Positions 8,931-18,925 are shown, counted from the stretch's first letter. The stretch: DNA of 64,000 nucleotides from Comamonas terrigena NBRC 13299 (GCF_006740045.1 NZ_AP019749.1:2251001-2315000), one strand, 5' to 3'. Notes: generated by a model not told the origin, from the letters alone. Numbers and translations: made by a program.

Positions 8931-9599
8931 TCAGTGGGAAGCGGCAGCGCTGCCGTGCTGTTGTTGGTAATAGGCCGCAACGTCCTGGATATCCTGGGGG
9001 CTGAGCTTCTGGGCAATGGAGCCCATCAGGCCCAGCGGACCGGCCTGGCGGCTTTTGTTCTTCCAGGCATCCACCTGGGTTTGCATATAGGCCGCGCTCA
9101 GATGGCCGATGGCGGGGAAATCCACACCCACGCCAGTGCCGCCCGGTCCATGGCATTTGGCGCAGGCAGGAATGCCGTCTTCCCAACGGCCGCGCTCCAC
9201 CAGCCAGGCGCCATTGCCATCCTTGGCTTTGGGCAGGGGACCCACTTTGCTCTGGATGGGGAGTTTCAGACTGGCGTAATAGGCCGCGACGTCGGCTTTT
9301 TCCGCGTCGGTCAGCGCACGGGCATTGGGCTCCATGGTGGGTGCCTTGCGTCGGCCGGCCGCAAAGTCGTGCAACTGGCGTTCCAGATAGCCTGCAGACT
9401 GACCAGCCAGCGGCGGGAAGGAGGCCGTGCCTTCACCGTTGCTGCCGTGGCAGGACGCGCAGGCGGCAGCCCCCTGGGAGCCACCGTTGGCAGCAATCTT
9501 GGCGCCGGCGTTGACATCGGCAGCCCATGCGGGAAAGTGGCAGGCTGCGAGCAGGGCGAGGCAGGCCAGCCCGTGGGGAGGGGCCTTGGGGACAGACAT
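8931..9599 (-). CDS. tsdB: Dihaem cytochrome c4-type electron acceptor (TsdB)
   Basis: The 222-residue protein has a signal peptide ending PAWAAD (residue 28) and two similar cytochrome c domains, with C47-A-S-C50-H51 and C146-A-K-C149-H150. This is the c4/TsdB arrangement. In organisms with tsdBA the protein takes electrons from TsdA and passes them toward terminal oxidases. It is first of a two-gene operon with tsdA. An in-frame ATG at 9692 would add residues before the signal peptide, so ATG 9599 is preferred. Confidence 0.85.
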   Translation of the reverse strand: MSVPKAPPHGLACLALLAACHFPAWAADVNAGAKIAANGGSQGAAACASCHGSNGEGTASFPPLAGQSAGYLERQLHDFAAGRRKAPTMEPNARALTDAEKADVAAYYASLKLPIQSKVGPLPKAKDGNGAWLVERGRWEDGIPACAKCHGPGGTGVGVDFPAIGHLSAAYMQTQVDAWKNKSRQAGPLGLMGSIAQKLSPQDIQDVAAYYQQQHGSAAASH

Positions 9600-9958
9600 A
9601 GGGATGACAGAATGGAGAGAGGGCAGAAAAGCTGGGGCCAGCCGCGTGGCGGGAGCCCCAGGCGTGTGCATGCCCCGCAGGCGCACAGACACCCGACAGG
9701 CATTGACCCGTTGAAGGTTAGGGGCAAGGGATTAAGTGCGGATTAAGGGCCGTGCACTCGGTCCGAATGTGCCGCTCACCTCGCCGGGCCGGACACAAGG
9801 ATGGTCCTGGCTGTACACATCAGCGTGCAGCTGGCCGGGCGGATGGTCCCCATGCTTCCAGGATGCATGGTCCGGCCGGTGCCGGGTGCCATCGTCCCGC
9901 GCATCACCGGCCGGGGCTGTATAGGCCTGCGCGCCATGGCGGCAGGCAGGAAGTGGCA
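9600..9958. other. Intergenic region upstream of tsdB
   Basis: It lies between tsdB and the DMT transporter, both on the minus strand. It must carry the tsdBA promoter and the end of the transporter transcript. I see no coding sequence and no convincing terminator. Confidence 0.4.
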
Positions 9959-10918
9959 CTATTTGGCGGCCGGCACACTGGCCGCGCGCCCGGGTACGGG
10001 CACCGTGGCCACCAACACGCTGGCCAGTGCAATACCCAGGGCCAACAACTGCAGCGGCTGCAGCGATTCACCCAGCAGCAGCACCCCGGTGAGGGCGGCA
10101 CTCACCGGCAGCAGCACGGTGAAAATACCGCTTTGCGAGGCGGGCACGGTGCGCAGCCCCGTCATCCACAGCCACACGGTCCACATGCTGGCAGCCAGCG
10201 CGTACAGCAGCAACAGCCACCACATGCCGCTGGCCACGGCAGCAAAGTCAAACTGCAGCGCCATATAGATGCCCATGGGCGTGGACAGCGCCAGACCCCA
10301 CAGATTGATGATGGCCGTGATGCGCTTGGGTGGTAGTGCCGCCGTGAGTTTTTTGCCGATGACGGCATATGAGGCCTCGCACAGCACCGCGGCAACCAGC
10401 AGCAGATGCCCGATCAGGCTGCGGCTGCCTTCCGTGGACAGGCTGCTGCTATCAGCGTCCGCGCCATGTGCACCCGGGTGGCCGGGTGCAAGTGCCAGCA
10501 AGGCAATGCCGGCCACCGCCAGTGCAATTGCCCACCAGGTGCGGGCGTTGGCTTTTTCCTTCAGAAAGATCCAGCTGAACACGGCCACAGCTGCCGGGAT
10601 GGCCGCCATGATGACGCCGGCCGACACGGCACTGGTCAGGCTGACGCCGGTGATCATGCACAGCGTGAACAAAAAATTGCCGAAAAAAGACTCCAGGAAC
10701 AGCAGTCCGCGCGTCTGGCGGGTCATCGGCACTTCCACCCCGGTCTTGCGCAGCCACGGCGCCATGGCCACGGCGGCAATCCCGAAACGCAGCCAGGCCA
10801 GCAAGAACACAGGGATGGCTGCCACCAGCGGTTTGGTCAGTGCCACATAGCAGCCCACCATGGTCATGCTCAGGCCCAGACAGAAATAGGCCACAGGTTT
10901 GGAAGGCGGATGGGACAT
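9959..10918 (-). CDS. DMT/EamA-family permease
   Basis: The 319-residue protein from ATG 10918 has ten predicted membrane helices in two EamA repeats (FCLGLSMTMVGCYVALTKPL in the first, LLLVAAVLCEASYAVIGKKL opening the second). Proteins of this group export amino acids or other metabolites, or act as drug/metabolite antiporters. Nothing in the sequence or neighbours identifies the substrate. The ORF extends upstream to 11035, but residues before 10918 are not membrane-like. Confidence 0.83.
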   Translation of the reverse strand: MSHPPSKPVAYFCLGLSMTMVGCYVALTKPLVAAIPVFLLAWLRFGIAAVAMAPWLRKTGVEVPMTRQTRGLLFLESFFGNFLFTLCMITGVSLTSAVSAGVIMAAIPAAVAVFSWIFLKEKANARTWWAIALAVAGIALLALAPGHPGAHGADADSSSLSTEGSRSLIGHLLLVAAVLCEASYAVIGKKLTAALPPKRITAIINLWGLALSTPMGIYMALQFDFAAVASGMWWLLLLYALAASMWTVWLWMTGLRTVPASQSGIFTVLLPVSAALTGVLLLGESLQPLQLLALGIALASVLVATVPVPGRAASVPAAK

Positions 10919-11126
10919 GGTGCAACGGGGCGAAGGCAAGGGAGAGAGACCGTAAGAGGGCGCCAGAAGGCGGTGCCGGGCGAAAAGCGGATCCCTGGTG
11001 TAGGGAACAAGCCGGACTGTTGCCATCAGGCGCAAGCAAAACGCCTGCCATCATGCCGCAAGCGGTCAGGGCCGTGGGTCTCCTGCGTGCGTGTGCGCCT
11101 TGCGTATGGGTGGCTTGGTGTCTGGT

Positions 11127-11627
11127 TCAGCGCATGCGATCGTCCGACTGCGCCGTCGGCAGCCGTTGCAGCCCGTGCTGGAACCAGCCAATGCGTTCGG
11201 TATGGCGCACATCCAAAGCCGGCACGTAGGGTTTGATGTCCAGCACCGGCGTGCCATCCAGCATGTCGTTGCCGGTGAAATGTAGGCAGCCTTGCTGCAC
11301 GCGTTCCAGGCGCACGATGGACAGTCCCAGCCGGTTGGGGCGTGCCGGCGCCCGTGTGGCAAAGACGCCGTGGCTGTGGTCATCCATGAAAGGCACGACC
11401 TCTAGTTTTTCGACTGCCTGGTGCAGATGGGTGATGAGCATCAGGAACTCAAAGCCTTCGATGTCGCGCAGGCCGGGCTGGTAGTGCGCCAGCAGCTCCA
11501 GTTGCCCTGGGACATTGGCCGCCACCACGGTCTGGATGGGCATGCCCTGAGGGCTGTGAAAGGGGCTGCGCACAAAGCCGATGGGCTGCAGAGTGATGGG
11601 GTAGGAAAGCGTGTCAGGAGCGGTCAT
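11127..11627 (-). CDS. trmO: tRNA (t6A37-N6)-methyltransferase TrmO
   Basis: The 166-residue protein starts TLQPIGFVRSPF, the signature opening of the TrmO/TsaA family. It continues with GLRDIEGFEFLMLITHLH and ATRAPARPNRLGLSIVRL, which bind S-adenosylmethionine in the YaeB beta-barrel fold, and LDIKPYVPALD. It methylates N6-threonylcarbamoyladenosine at position 37 of tRNA-Thr. The protein lacks the long C-terminal extension of enterobacterial TrmO, as many short homologues do. It stands alone, with divergent transcription beyond 11640. Confidence 0.88.
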   Translation of the reverse strand: MTAPDTLSYPITLQPIGFVRSPFHSPQGMPIQTVVAANVPGQLELLAHYQPGLRDIEGFEFLMLITHLHQAVEKLEVVPFMDDHSHGVFATRAPARPNRLGLSIVRLERVQQGCLHFTGNDMLDGTPVLDIKPYVPALDVRHTERIGWFQHGLQRLPTAQSDDRMR

Positions 11628-11718
11628 CGATGGCAGAGGTAGTTTGCGCAGCGTGTGGTGTACGGACCGACGATGCAGTGGCGGCGCGCTTTGGTCGAGT
11701 GAAATGCAGCGGATTATT

Positions 11719-11743
11719 TCGCTATTCTTATTTTGAATAGCGA
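11719..11743. promoter_or_regulatory. Inverted repeat, possible operator
   Basis: A perfect 9-base inverted repeat (TCGCTATTC / GAATAGCGA) has a 7-base AT-rich spacer. It lies between the divergent trmO and the small gene at 11868. The symmetry and spacing suit a dimeric repressor; a hairpin role is possible but there is no T-run. Confidence 0.35.
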
Positions 11744-11867
11744 GGGGTATTATCGTCCTCTATCAAAGGAATAGGGGACATAGCAGGACATGTGTCACAC
11801 GGCCCGCCGAGCCCCTTGGAACGCCCAGAACCTGCGCTGCAGCATGTGCGCGCGTATTTTTTGCATG

Positions 11868-12059
11868 ACCGATATCCACCGCAAGCCACGCAAACCTGGA
11901 AGCGGCCGCAAGGCCATCTACGATGCGCCCATGGGTCGCGTCAATCTGCCGATGACCGCTGTGCAGCGGGCCAAGCTAATGCGCCTGGGCGGGGCCGCCT
12001 GGGTGCGCCAGCAGATCGATGTATCACCCGAGCCGCCGCGCCAGGAAGCTGCAGGCTGA
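11868..12059 (+). CDS. Small basic protein of unknown function (PGSGRK motif)
   Basis: The protein has 63 residues from the ATG at 11868. An ATG at 11790 would add 26 cysteine-rich residues with little protein character. The N-terminus is very basic (HRKPRKPGSGRK) followed by a PMGRVNLPMTAVQRAKLMRLGG segment resembling the strand-helix start of small ribbon-helix-helix-like DNA-binding proteins. Similar short basic proteins occur widely in Burkholderiales without known function. It has no operon partner. Confidence 0.5.
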   Translation, partial: TDIHRKPRKPGSGRKAIYDAPMGRVNLPMTAVQRAKLMRLGGAAWVRQQIDVSPEPPRQEAAG

Positions 12060-12232
12060 ACGCATGCCATGCGTTCGGAATGACGCCCCGCCATGGCGTG
12101 GTATGCCGGATGCTTGGGGCTTGTGCCACCAGAGGAGATGCAGAGGGAGAGCGGCTGCATCGCAGCCTACCCGACCCAGGCGGCCTCGGGTGCGCATGGT
12201 CCCCAGCGACGCAGGTGCCCGGAGCTCTCGCT

Positions 12233-13069
12233 CTAGCTTTTCAGAAAGTCCAGTAGCACCTGGTTGAATTCCTTGGCGTGTGAGAGGTTGCAGCCATGCG
12301 GCCCGCCCTGGATCACATGCAGCTTGCTGCCTGGGATGGCCTGATGCGTGCGTGCACCGCTGGCTTCCAGCGGAACGATCTGGTCGCTGTCTCCGTGCAG
12401 TACCAGCGTGGGAATGCGGAACTGGGCTAGATCGTCCCGAAAATCGGTGCGCGAGAAGGCGCCAATGCAGTCGTGCGTGGCCTTGGGCGAAGCCATGGCG
12501 GCAATCAGTTTGGCGTATTGGCGCTGGGCTTCGCTGACCAGCAACTCACCGCCCTTGGGGGTGAAGAATTTCTGCGTGAATTCATCCAGAAACGCCAGGC
12601 GGTCGGCGCGCACGGTGCGCTCGCGGTCAGCAATGTCCTTGTCGGTGCGCAGGCCGTCGGGGTTGTCGGCCTTCTTGAACAGGCAGGGCGGCACGGCCGC
12701 CGCAAACACGGCCTTCGCCACCTGTGCCGTACCATAGGTGGCCACGTAGCGGGCCACTTCGCCGCCGCCCATGGAAAAGCCCACCAGCGTGGCGCCCTTG
12801 AGCTCCAGTGCGGTGATCAGCGTGTGCAGGTCCTGGGCCAGCGTGTCGTAGTCATAGCCTTCCCAGGGCTGGCCCGAAGCGCCGAAGCCGCGCCGGTCAT
12901 AGCTGATGACACGGTAGCCGGCCTCGACCAGCGGCATCACCTGGGCTTCCCAACTGCGGCTGCTCAGTGGCCAGCCGTGGATCAGCACCACAGGCGGGCC
13001 ATCACCGACATCCTGGTAGTACAGGTGCAAGCCGGGCTGGTTGGAAGCGGTAAGAGGCAGATACGGCAT
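12233..13069 (-). CDS. Alpha/beta hydrolase, non-haem chloroperoxidase/arylesterase type
   Basis: The 278-residue protein starts at ATG 13069 behind an AAGGAG ribosome site. Visible features are the oxyanion motif LIHGWP, DRRGFGASGQP, nucleophile elbow GFSMGGGE, acid loop HGDSDQIVP and catalytic histidine in GGPHGCNLSH. This is the cofactor-free haloperoxidase / aryl esterase subgroup, cytoplasmic with no signal peptide. The true substrate is probably an ester or lactone; peroxide-dependent halogenation is a side activity in characterised members. Confidence 0.88.
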   Translation of the reverse strand: MPYLPLTASNQPGLHLYYQDVGDGPPVVLIHGWPLSSRSWEAQVMPLVEAGYRVISYDRRGFGASGQPWEGYDYDTLAQDLHTLITALELKGATLVGFSMGGGEVARYVATYGTAQVAKAVFAAAVPPCLFKKADNPDGLRTDKDIADRERTVRADRLAFLDEFTQKFFTPKGGELLVSEAQRQYAKLIAAMASPKATHDCIGAFSRTDFRDDLAQFRIPTLVLHGDSDQIVPLEASGARTHQAIPGSKLHVIQGGPHGCNLSHAKEFNQVLLDFLKS

Positions 13070-13340
13070 GGCGAACTCCTTGCGGGCGGAAAGGAACGCA
13101 CAGCGTTGCAAACCACGGGCCGATCGTCTGTAGGCCATTCCTGACAGTGCGCTGCAGCAAGGCGGTGCGCTCGACCATTGGACGTATTTCCCAGGTTGCG
13201 GCCCAGGTCAGTCTGCGCTGTGTTGTGCGATTTTTTCTGCACCCCTCCTTAGGTGGTCTGCCGCGCCTGCGCATGGTTGTGCAGCACGCCGCCTGAGCAG
13301 GGAGGCCGCGTCTGCATGGCGTGGTGCCGAACAGCGGCGC

Positions 13341-13841
13341 TCAGTAGCCGCCTTCCTGTACATACGCACGGTTGGCCCGTTCCCAGGCCGCGCGGATGGG
13401 GTGCTCGGCATCCGGCCATTTCAGCCGGCTGTGGGCATGCTCGGCATCCCAGCGGCGCTCCCATTCCTGGCGGGTGTAGCTCCATTCCTCATGGCCCTGG
13501 CCGCTCTTGCGGCTGTGGTACCCGGCGCGATAGGCCGGAGCGTAGTCATCGTAGGTGTAGGCGTCCGAGTAGTACGGTTCATGCTGGTAGGCATCGCGCC
13601 AGTAGGTCTCCTCGGCATCTGGCACCAGGGCCTGGGCCACGGTGTTGCCCGCCAGTCCGCCCACGACGGCCCCCACCACGGATGCCACTGCCGCCGCCCA
13701 CGGGCCGCCAGCCAGGCCCACTGCGGCGCCCAGAGCCGCGCCACCCGCCACGCCCAGTCCAGTGCCGACGGGGTGATCGCGGCTGGGCTCATCGGTGACC
13801 AGATCCACGGGGCGGCGGTGCGAAGTATGGAGATATGTCAT
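13341..13841 (-). CDS. Glycine-zipper membrane-associated protein
   Basis: The 166-residue protein starts at ATG 13841, directly behind an AAGGAGG ribosome site. Residues 25-70 form an alanine/glycine-rich double hydrophobic stretch (GTGLGVAGGAALGAAVGLAG), a glycine zipper. The rest is acidic and rich in tyrosine and tryptophan (WRDAYQHEPYYSDAY; EEWSYTRQEWERRWDAEH). Such proteins are often stress-related and membrane-associated; no enzyme motif is present. Monocistronic. Confidence 0.7.
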   Translation of the reverse strand: MTYLHTSHRRPVDLVTDEPSRDHPVGTGLGVAGGAALGAAVGLAGGPWAAAVASVVGAVVGGLAGNTVAQALVPDAEETYWRDAYQHEPYYSDAYTYDDYAPAYRAGYHSRKSGQGHEEWSYTRQEWERRWDAEHAHSRLKWPDAEHPIRAAWERANRAYVQEGGY

Positions 13842-14067
13842 GACAGCCTCCTTGCCGGGCCCTGCACGCACGCTGTGTGGCAGTGTCCTGGCTCCATGCT
13901 ACGCCTGAGGCGCCGCCATGGCACAGCTCCCTTGTTAGGTGAGGTTGCTTGTGTGGCCGCTTCCGGGCCATGTTCCTGTATCGGTGTATCTTTGCTCGTC
14001 GGACTACAGCTTGTCCGCTGCGGCATGGAGAGGTAAGAGCGCCGGCCTACATGCCGGGCGCAGGCAC

Positions 14068-14090
14068 AAAAAAGCCCGCCAAGGGCGGGC
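14068..14090 (-). terminator. Intrinsic terminator of the first chemoreceptor gene
   Basis: On the minus strand a GCCCGCC / GGCGGGC stem with a 3-base loop is followed by six Ts (A-run 14068-14073). It is duplicated almost exactly at 16062-16084. Confidence 0.85.
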
Positions 14091-15155
14091 TGTGGAGATG
14101 GCATGCAGCCTGTGCTGCCAGGTGCATGGCCTCTCTCAGGCGTGTTTCAGGCGGAACACGCTGACCATCTGCGACAGATCGCCGGTCTGCTGCTGCATGG
14201 ACTGCGCGGCTGCGGTGGACTCTTCCACCAGGGCCGCGTTCTGCTGGGTCACCAGATCCATTTCGGCCACGGCGCGGTTGATCTGCTCGATACCGGAGGT
14301 CTGCTCCTGGCTGGCCGCAGTGATCTCGCCCATGATGTCGGTCACGCGCTGCACGCTGCTGACGATCTCGTCCATGGTCTGGCCGGCCTGGCTGACCTGC
14401 AGGCTGCCTTCCTCGACCTTGTCCACCGAGGCCTGGATCAGTTGCTTGATTTCCTTGGCCGCTTCGGCACTGCGCCCGGCCAGCGAGCGCACTTCGGATG
14501 CCACCACCGCAAAGCCACGGCCTTGCTCGCCCGCACGGGCCGCTTCCACGGCGGCGTTCAGGGCCAGGATATTGGTCTGGAAAGCAATGCCATCGATCAC
14601 GCCGATGATGTCGGCAATCTTCTTGGACGAGGTGCTGATGGCACCCATGGTCTCCACCACCTGCGACACCACCAGACCGCCCTTGACGGCCACGTCCGAG
14701 GCGGACAGGGCCAGCTGGTTGGCCTGGCTGGCGTTGTCGGCGTTTTGCTTGACGGTCGACGTCAGCTGCTCCATCGAGGCGGCCGTCTGCTGCAGCGAGC
14801 TGGCTTGTTCTTCGGTGCGCGAAGACAGATCGTGGTTGCCCGAAGCAATCTGGCTGGATGCGGTGGCAATGCTGTCGGTGCCCTGGCGCACCTGGCCGAC
14901 CAGGCGGCCCAGGCTGGCGTTCATGTCGTGCAGGGCCTGCAGCAGCTGGCCGGTCTCATCGGTGCCGGTCACGCGGATGTCGGTGCTCAGGTCGCCATCG
15001 GCCACACGGCGGGCCACGGTGACGGCATTGCGCAGCGGGGCGGTGATGCCCTGCGTCAGGCGCCAGGCGCTCACGGCGCCAATGGCCAGGGCCAGCACGG
15101 CCAGAATCACGAAATAGGTCTGGCTGGTGTTTTCAATGGCCTGCACTTCGGCGGC
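14068..15155. repeat. 1.1-kb direct repeat, copy 1
   Basis: The signalling half of chemoreceptor A plus its terminator repeats at 16062-17149 with a constant offset of 1994 bases and only scattered silent differences. Confidence 0.9.
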
Positions 15156-15686
15156 CTTGGCGTCCAGACCGGAGCGCTGCAGACTCAGCAACTCGCTCAG
15201 CAGCTTCAGATAGCCTTGTGCAGCAGGCACAAAGGCATTGACCAGCGTGGCTTCGGCTTCCTCCGACAGCCCCTCGGCCTTGAGCTGGCTGACCTTGTCG
15301 CGGCTGGCGATATAGGTTTTGCGGATGGCCATGATCTTGTCCATGATCTCGCGCTCGGCCGGCAGGGAGATCAAAGGCTCGATCTGCTTGAGCACGTCGG
15401 CCGTACCCTTGGCCGTGGCGGCGGCATCGGCAGCCAGGAAGGGCACCAGGCTGGCATCGCTGCTCTTGGCAATGGCCGTGGTGCGGGCCACCGCCACGCT
15501 GACATTGCTGTTCCAGTCACTGATCAGGCGCTCCTTGGTCAGCGGCTCCTGCATCATCTGCTGCGTGGCTTTGCCCACGGAGTGCAACTGCCACATGCCG
15601 ATGGCCGTGATCACCACGGCAAATGCCAGCACCACGGCAAAGCCCAGGCCCAGGCGGGCACCGATATTGAACTTGGAAAAATTCAT
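14136..15686 (-). CDS. Methyl-accepting chemotaxis protein, copy A
   Basis: The 516-residue protein starts at ATG 15686; an in-frame ATG at 15695 is an alternative. It has a first membrane helix (residues 10-30), a four-helix-bundle periplasmic domain (about 35-185), a second helix ([13 protein letters not shown]), HAMP (about 210-265) and a long signalling hairpin with the conserved tip [28 protein letters not shown] split around the glycine hinge. It should control CheA through CheW. The ligand domain differs from the neighbour at 16130, while residues from about 180 on are identical. A shared terminator sequence follows. Confidence 0.93.
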   Translation of the reverse strand: MNFSKFNIGARLGLGFAVVLAFAVVITAIGMWQLHSVGKATQQMMQEPLTKERLISDWNSNVSVAVARTTAIAKSSDASLVPFLAADAAATAKGTADVLKQIEPLISLPAEREIMDKIMAIRKTYIASRDKVSQLKAEGLSEEAEATLVNAFVPAAQGYLKLLSELLSLQRSGLDAKAAEVQAIENTSQTYFVILAVLALAIGAVSAWRLTQGITAPLRNAVTVARRVADGDLSTDIRVTGTDETGQLLQALHDMNASLGRLVGQVRQGTDSIATASSQIASGNHDLSSRTEEQASSLQQTAASMEQLTSTVKQNADNASQANQLALSASDVAVKGGLVVSQVVETMGAISTSSKKIADIIGVIDGIAFQTNILALNAAVEAARAGEQGRGFAVVASEVRSLAGRSAEAAKEIKQLIQASVDKVEEGSLQVSQAGQTMDEIVSSVQRVTDIMGEITAASQEQTSGIEQINRAVAEMDLVTQQNAALVEESTAAAQSMQQQTGDLSQMVSVFRLKHA

Positions 15687-16061
15687 CGCTTCCATCCATT
15701 CCAGAAAAGAAGTCCGCGCAGCCTGAAAGAACACCGTTACGTTGACGGTAGTGGCTGTGGAGCGGAGGGGGAAAAGTTATGCGGAATGGCAGACGCCTAC
15801 CGCAAAAGTAACAGAACGTTATAGGGATTATCCCGTGAATTGCTTGTGGTGCGATGAAATTTTGCGCTGCATCAAAAATCACTATGGATCACGCAGAGGC
15901 CCATAGAAAAGCACAAAGCAGTTGAAAGCCATGCAGGTACAGCATTTGTTTCCGCCTATTCAACCCGGGCAGTTCAAAAACGTCATGAAACACCGATGCG
16001 GCGGCGTGGAGAAAAAGAGCCCCCTAGAGCACTCCCCTGCCTTCATGCGAGGCACTGGCAT
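15687..16061. promoter_or_regulatory. Upstream region of chemoreceptor A, shares a block with copy B
   Basis: Bases 15801-15850 align with 17780-17829 upstream of copy B: CGCAAAA, AGTAAC, GATTATC and GAATTGC occur in the same order and spacing. Conservation of this block while the neighbouring DNA differs suggests a shared promoter. On the coding strand it contains GATAATC. A sigma-28 assignment is tempting for chemotaxis genes, but the minus-35 match is poor. Confidence 0.4.
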
Positions 16062-16084
16062 AAAAAAGCCCGCCAAAGGCGGGC
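16062..16084 (-). terminator. Intrinsic terminator of the second chemoreceptor gene
   Basis: It is the same GCCCGCC / GGCGGGC hairpin as at 14068, with an AAA loop and a run of six Ts on the minus strand. Confidence 0.85.
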
Positions 16085-17149
16085 TGTGGAGATGGCATGC
16101 AGCCTGTGCTGCCAGGTGCAGGGCCTCTCTCAGGCGTGTTTCAGGCGGAACACGCTGACCATCTGCGACAGATCGCCGGTCTGCTGCTGCATGGACTGCG
16201 CAGCTGCGGTGGACTCCTCCACCAGGGCCGCGTTCTGCTGGGTCACCAGATCCATTTCGGCTACGGCGCGGTTGATCTGCTCGATACCGGAGGTCTGCTC
16301 CTGGCTGGCCGCAGTGATCTCGCCCATGATGTCGGTCACACGCTGCACGCTGCTGACGATCTCGTCCATGGTCTGGCCGGCCTGGCTGACCTGCAGGCTG
16401 CCTTCCTCGACCTTGTCCACCGAAGCCTGTATCAGTTGCTTGATTTCCTTGGCCGCTTCGGCACTGCGCCCGGCCAGCGAGCGCACTTCGGATGCCACCA
16501 CCGCAAAGCCACGGCCTTGCTCACCCGCACGGGCTGCTTCCACGGCGGCGTTCAGGGCCAGGATATTGGTCTGGAAGGCAATGCCATCGATCACGCCGAT
16601 GATGTCGGCAATCTTCTTGGACGAGGTGCTGATGGCGCCCATGGTCTCCACCACCTGCGACACCACCAGACCGCCCTTGACGGCCACGTCCGAGGCGGAC
16701 AGGGCCAGCTGGTTGGCCTGGCTGGCGTTGTCGGCGTTTTGCTTGACGGTCGACGTCAGTTGCTCCATCGAGGCGGCCGTCTGCTGCAGCGAACTGGCTT
16801 GCTCTTCGGTGCGCGAAGACAGATCGTGGTTGCCCGAAGCAATCTGGCTGGATGCGGTGGCAATGCTGTCGGTGCCCTGGCGCACCTGGCCGACCAGACG
16901 GCCCAGGCTGGCATTCATGTCGTGCAGGGCCTGCAGCAGTTGGCCGGTCTCATCGGTGCCAGTCACGCGGATGTCGGTGCTCAGGTCGCCATCGGCCACA
17001 CGGCGGGCCACGGTGACGGCATTGCGCAGCGGGGCGGTGATGCCCTGCGTCAGGCGCCAGGCGCTCACGGCGCCAATGGCCAGGGCCAGCACGGCCAGAA
17101 TCACGAAATAGGTCTGGCTGGTGTTTTCAATGGCCTGCACTTCGGCCGC
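16062..17149. repeat. 1.1-kb direct repeat, copy 2
   Basis: This is the partner of the repeat at 14068-15155. It covers the terminator, the whole signalling and HAMP regions and the second membrane helix of chemoreceptor B. Confidence 0.9.
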
Positions 17150-17680
17150 ATTGGCGTCCAGGCTGGAGCGCTGCAGGCTCAGCAGCTTTTCGAGCTGCTG
17201 CAGATAGGCCTGGGCCACCGGCGCGTAGTCATTCGCCAAAGCTGCATCCGCCTCGCTGGTCAGGCCTTCGGCCTTGAGCTTGCCCACTTTGTCGCGCGTG
17301 GCCAGATAGGCTTTGCGGATCTCCAGAATCTTGTCCAGGATCTCTCGCTCGGCCGGCATGGAGATGCGCTTTTCAAACTGATTCAGCAGCTCCACCGCGT
17401 TCTTGGAGGAGGCAGCGGCCTCCGCCGCAAAGAAAGGCACCAGGCTGGCGTCGCTGCTCTTGGCGATGGCCGTGGTGCGCGTCACCCCCACCGTGACAAA
17501 TTTGCTCCAGTCGCTGATCAGGCGTTCCTTGGTCAAGGACTCTTCCAGCATCCGCTGCGTGGCTTTGCCCACGGAGTGCATCTGCCACATGCCGATGCCG
17601 GTGATTACCACGGCAAACGCCAGCACCACGGCAAAGCCCAGGCCCAGACGGGCACCAATGTTGAGCTTGGAAAACTTCAT
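16130..17680 (-). CDS. Methyl-accepting chemotaxis protein, copy B
   Basis: The 516-residue protein starts at ATG 17680; in-frame ATG 17689 and GTG 17698 are alternatives. The domain order is the same as copy A. The periplasmic domain (about residues 35-185) is homologous but clearly diverged from copy A, for example [20 protein letters not shown] against [20 protein letters not shown]. The HAMP and signalling domains are identical. The two genes thus present different sensors on one output module. Copy B is upstream and has its own terminator. Confidence 0.93.
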   Translation of the reverse strand: MKFSKLNIGARLGLGFAVVLAFAVVITGIGMWQMHSVGKATQRMLEESLTKERLISDWSKFVTVGVTRTTAIAKSSDASLVPFFAAEAAASSKNAVELLNQFEKRISMPAEREILDKILEIRKAYLATRDKVGKLKAEGLTSEADAALANDYAPVAQAYLQQLEKLLSLQRSSLDANAAEVQAIENTSQTYFVILAVLALAIGAVSAWRLTQGITAPLRNAVTVARRVADGDLSTDIRVTGTDETGQLLQALHDMNASLGRLVGQVRQGTDSIATASSQIASGNHDLSSRTEEQASSLQQTAASMEQLTSTVKQNADNASQANQLALSASDVAVKGGLVVSQVVETMGAISTSSKKIADIIGVIDGIAFQTNILALNAAVEAARAGEQGRGFAVVASEVRSLAGRSAEAAKEIKQLIQASVDKVEEGSLQVSQAGQTMDEIVSSVQRVTDIMGEITAASQEQTSGIEQINRAVAEMDLVTQQNAALVEESTAAAQSMQQQTGDLSQMVSVFRLKHA

Positions 17681-18192
17681 CGCATTCATCCATTCCACAG
17701 AAGACGTTCACGCAGCCGGAACGGGAACCATGCCATCGGCGCAGGAAAGAGCAGGAAAGCGCAGCAAGCTGTGAATTACCGCAAAAAGTAACTGAAAGTA
17801 ATACCGATTATCAGAGAATTGCGTAAAGAATGGCGATGAATGGTGTCGCGCAGGCGTAAGCCTGTCTGCTTGCGCTGTGGAATGGCATTGCGTGTCCGCA
17901 GGCGGAGCTTGCCCAGGAACACAGTCCAGCGATGCGGCCACTGCGCCAGTCCGGTAAACGCACTGCCCCCGAGTGCTTCCGCCATAGCATATCTGTGCGC
18001 GGCAGGCCTGGCGTTGCACGGTGCAAGACAGGGGGCCAACTTCGCCGTGTGCCGCTGCGATCAGACAAAAAACGGCCCCCGGCACCAGATGGCGGCGGGG
18101 GCAGAGTAGGTGTGGAGGCGCTGCCGGCTGTTCGCTCAGTATTGCTGCGCCATCGGTAGAGCCACACCGTCTGGTCCGGCCCTCAGAACAGA

Positions 18193-18609
18193 TCAGCGCA
18201 GGCCGGTGCCCTCGCCTTGGTCGTCCTTGCGCTCGATCAGTTCGATCTTGTAGCCATCGGGATCCGTCACAAAGGCAATCACGGTGCTGCCGCCCTTGAC
18301 CGGGCCTGCTTCACGTGTCACGTTACCACCGGCAGCCTTGATCTTTTCGCAGGCGGCATAGGCGTCGGGCACGCCCAGCGCGATGTGACCGTAGGCATTG
18401 CCATGGTCGTAGCTTTCGGTGCCCCAGTTGTAGGTCAGCTCGATCTCGGCCTGACCCGGGTTGCCGCCTTCAAAGCCCAGAAAGGCCAGCGAATACTTGT
18501 ACTCGGGGTTTTCCGAGGTGCGGATCAGCTGCATGCCGATCACGTTGGTGTAGAAGTCAATCGAGCGCTGGAGGTTGCCCACGCGCAGCATCGTGTGGAG
18601 GAATCGCAT
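18193..18609 (-). CDS. gloA: Lactoylglutathione lyase (glyoxalase I)
   Basis: The 138-residue protein from ATG 18609 begins [20 protein letters not shown] like enterobacterial GloA. Metal ligands are in place: His5, Glu57 (EIELTYNWG), His75 (YGHIALGV) and Glu123 ([11 protein letters not shown]). It isomerises the methylglyoxal-glutathione adduct to S-lactoylglutathione, probably with nickel or cobalt as in short bacterial forms. A few in-frame starts lie upstream (18615, 18648). Standalone, divergent from the Lrp-type regulator. Confidence 0.93.
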   Translation of the reverse strand: MRFLHTMLRVGNLQRSIDFYTNVIGMQLIRTSENPEYKYSLAFLGFEGGNPGQAEIELTYNWGTESYDHGNAYGHIALGVPDAYAACEKIKAAGGNVTREAGPVKGGSTVIAFVTDPDGYKIELIERKDDQGEGTGLR

Positions 18610-18925
18610 AGTCATGCTGCACATTGTGCCTGCAGTCGTCTCATCCATGCTGCGCCAGGGCTCCGTCCAAACAAGCAGGCCGCGGCACCGGGGATAAGGT
18701 GTCGCGGCCTGATTCAGGTGCTTCGGCGGGGAAGTACTTCACATCTCCATATGCCGACGGTTTATCAGCGCTGTCATGTGACTGGTGTTGCGGCCATCGT
18801 CAGCGCCGCTCCCATGGCTTTCAGTGTGCGCCGGATGCTACAGAAAATGTTGCTTCAAATTTGCAGATTGCCGACCGCTACAGAATTTTGTTTTGTATAT
18901 TTAAGATAAGCCGTAAACTTTTCTG
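18610..18925. other. Divergent intergenic region gloA / Lrp-type regulator
   Basis: No gene is seen. The right-hand 60 bases are AT-rich and probably hold the regulator's promoter and autoregulatory site. No clear terminator or operator is visible. Confidence 0.35.

Noticed and set aside
14103..17791. Long plus-strand ORFs opposite both chemoreceptors
   Set aside because: They repeat because the underlying genes repeat. Both are antisense shadows.
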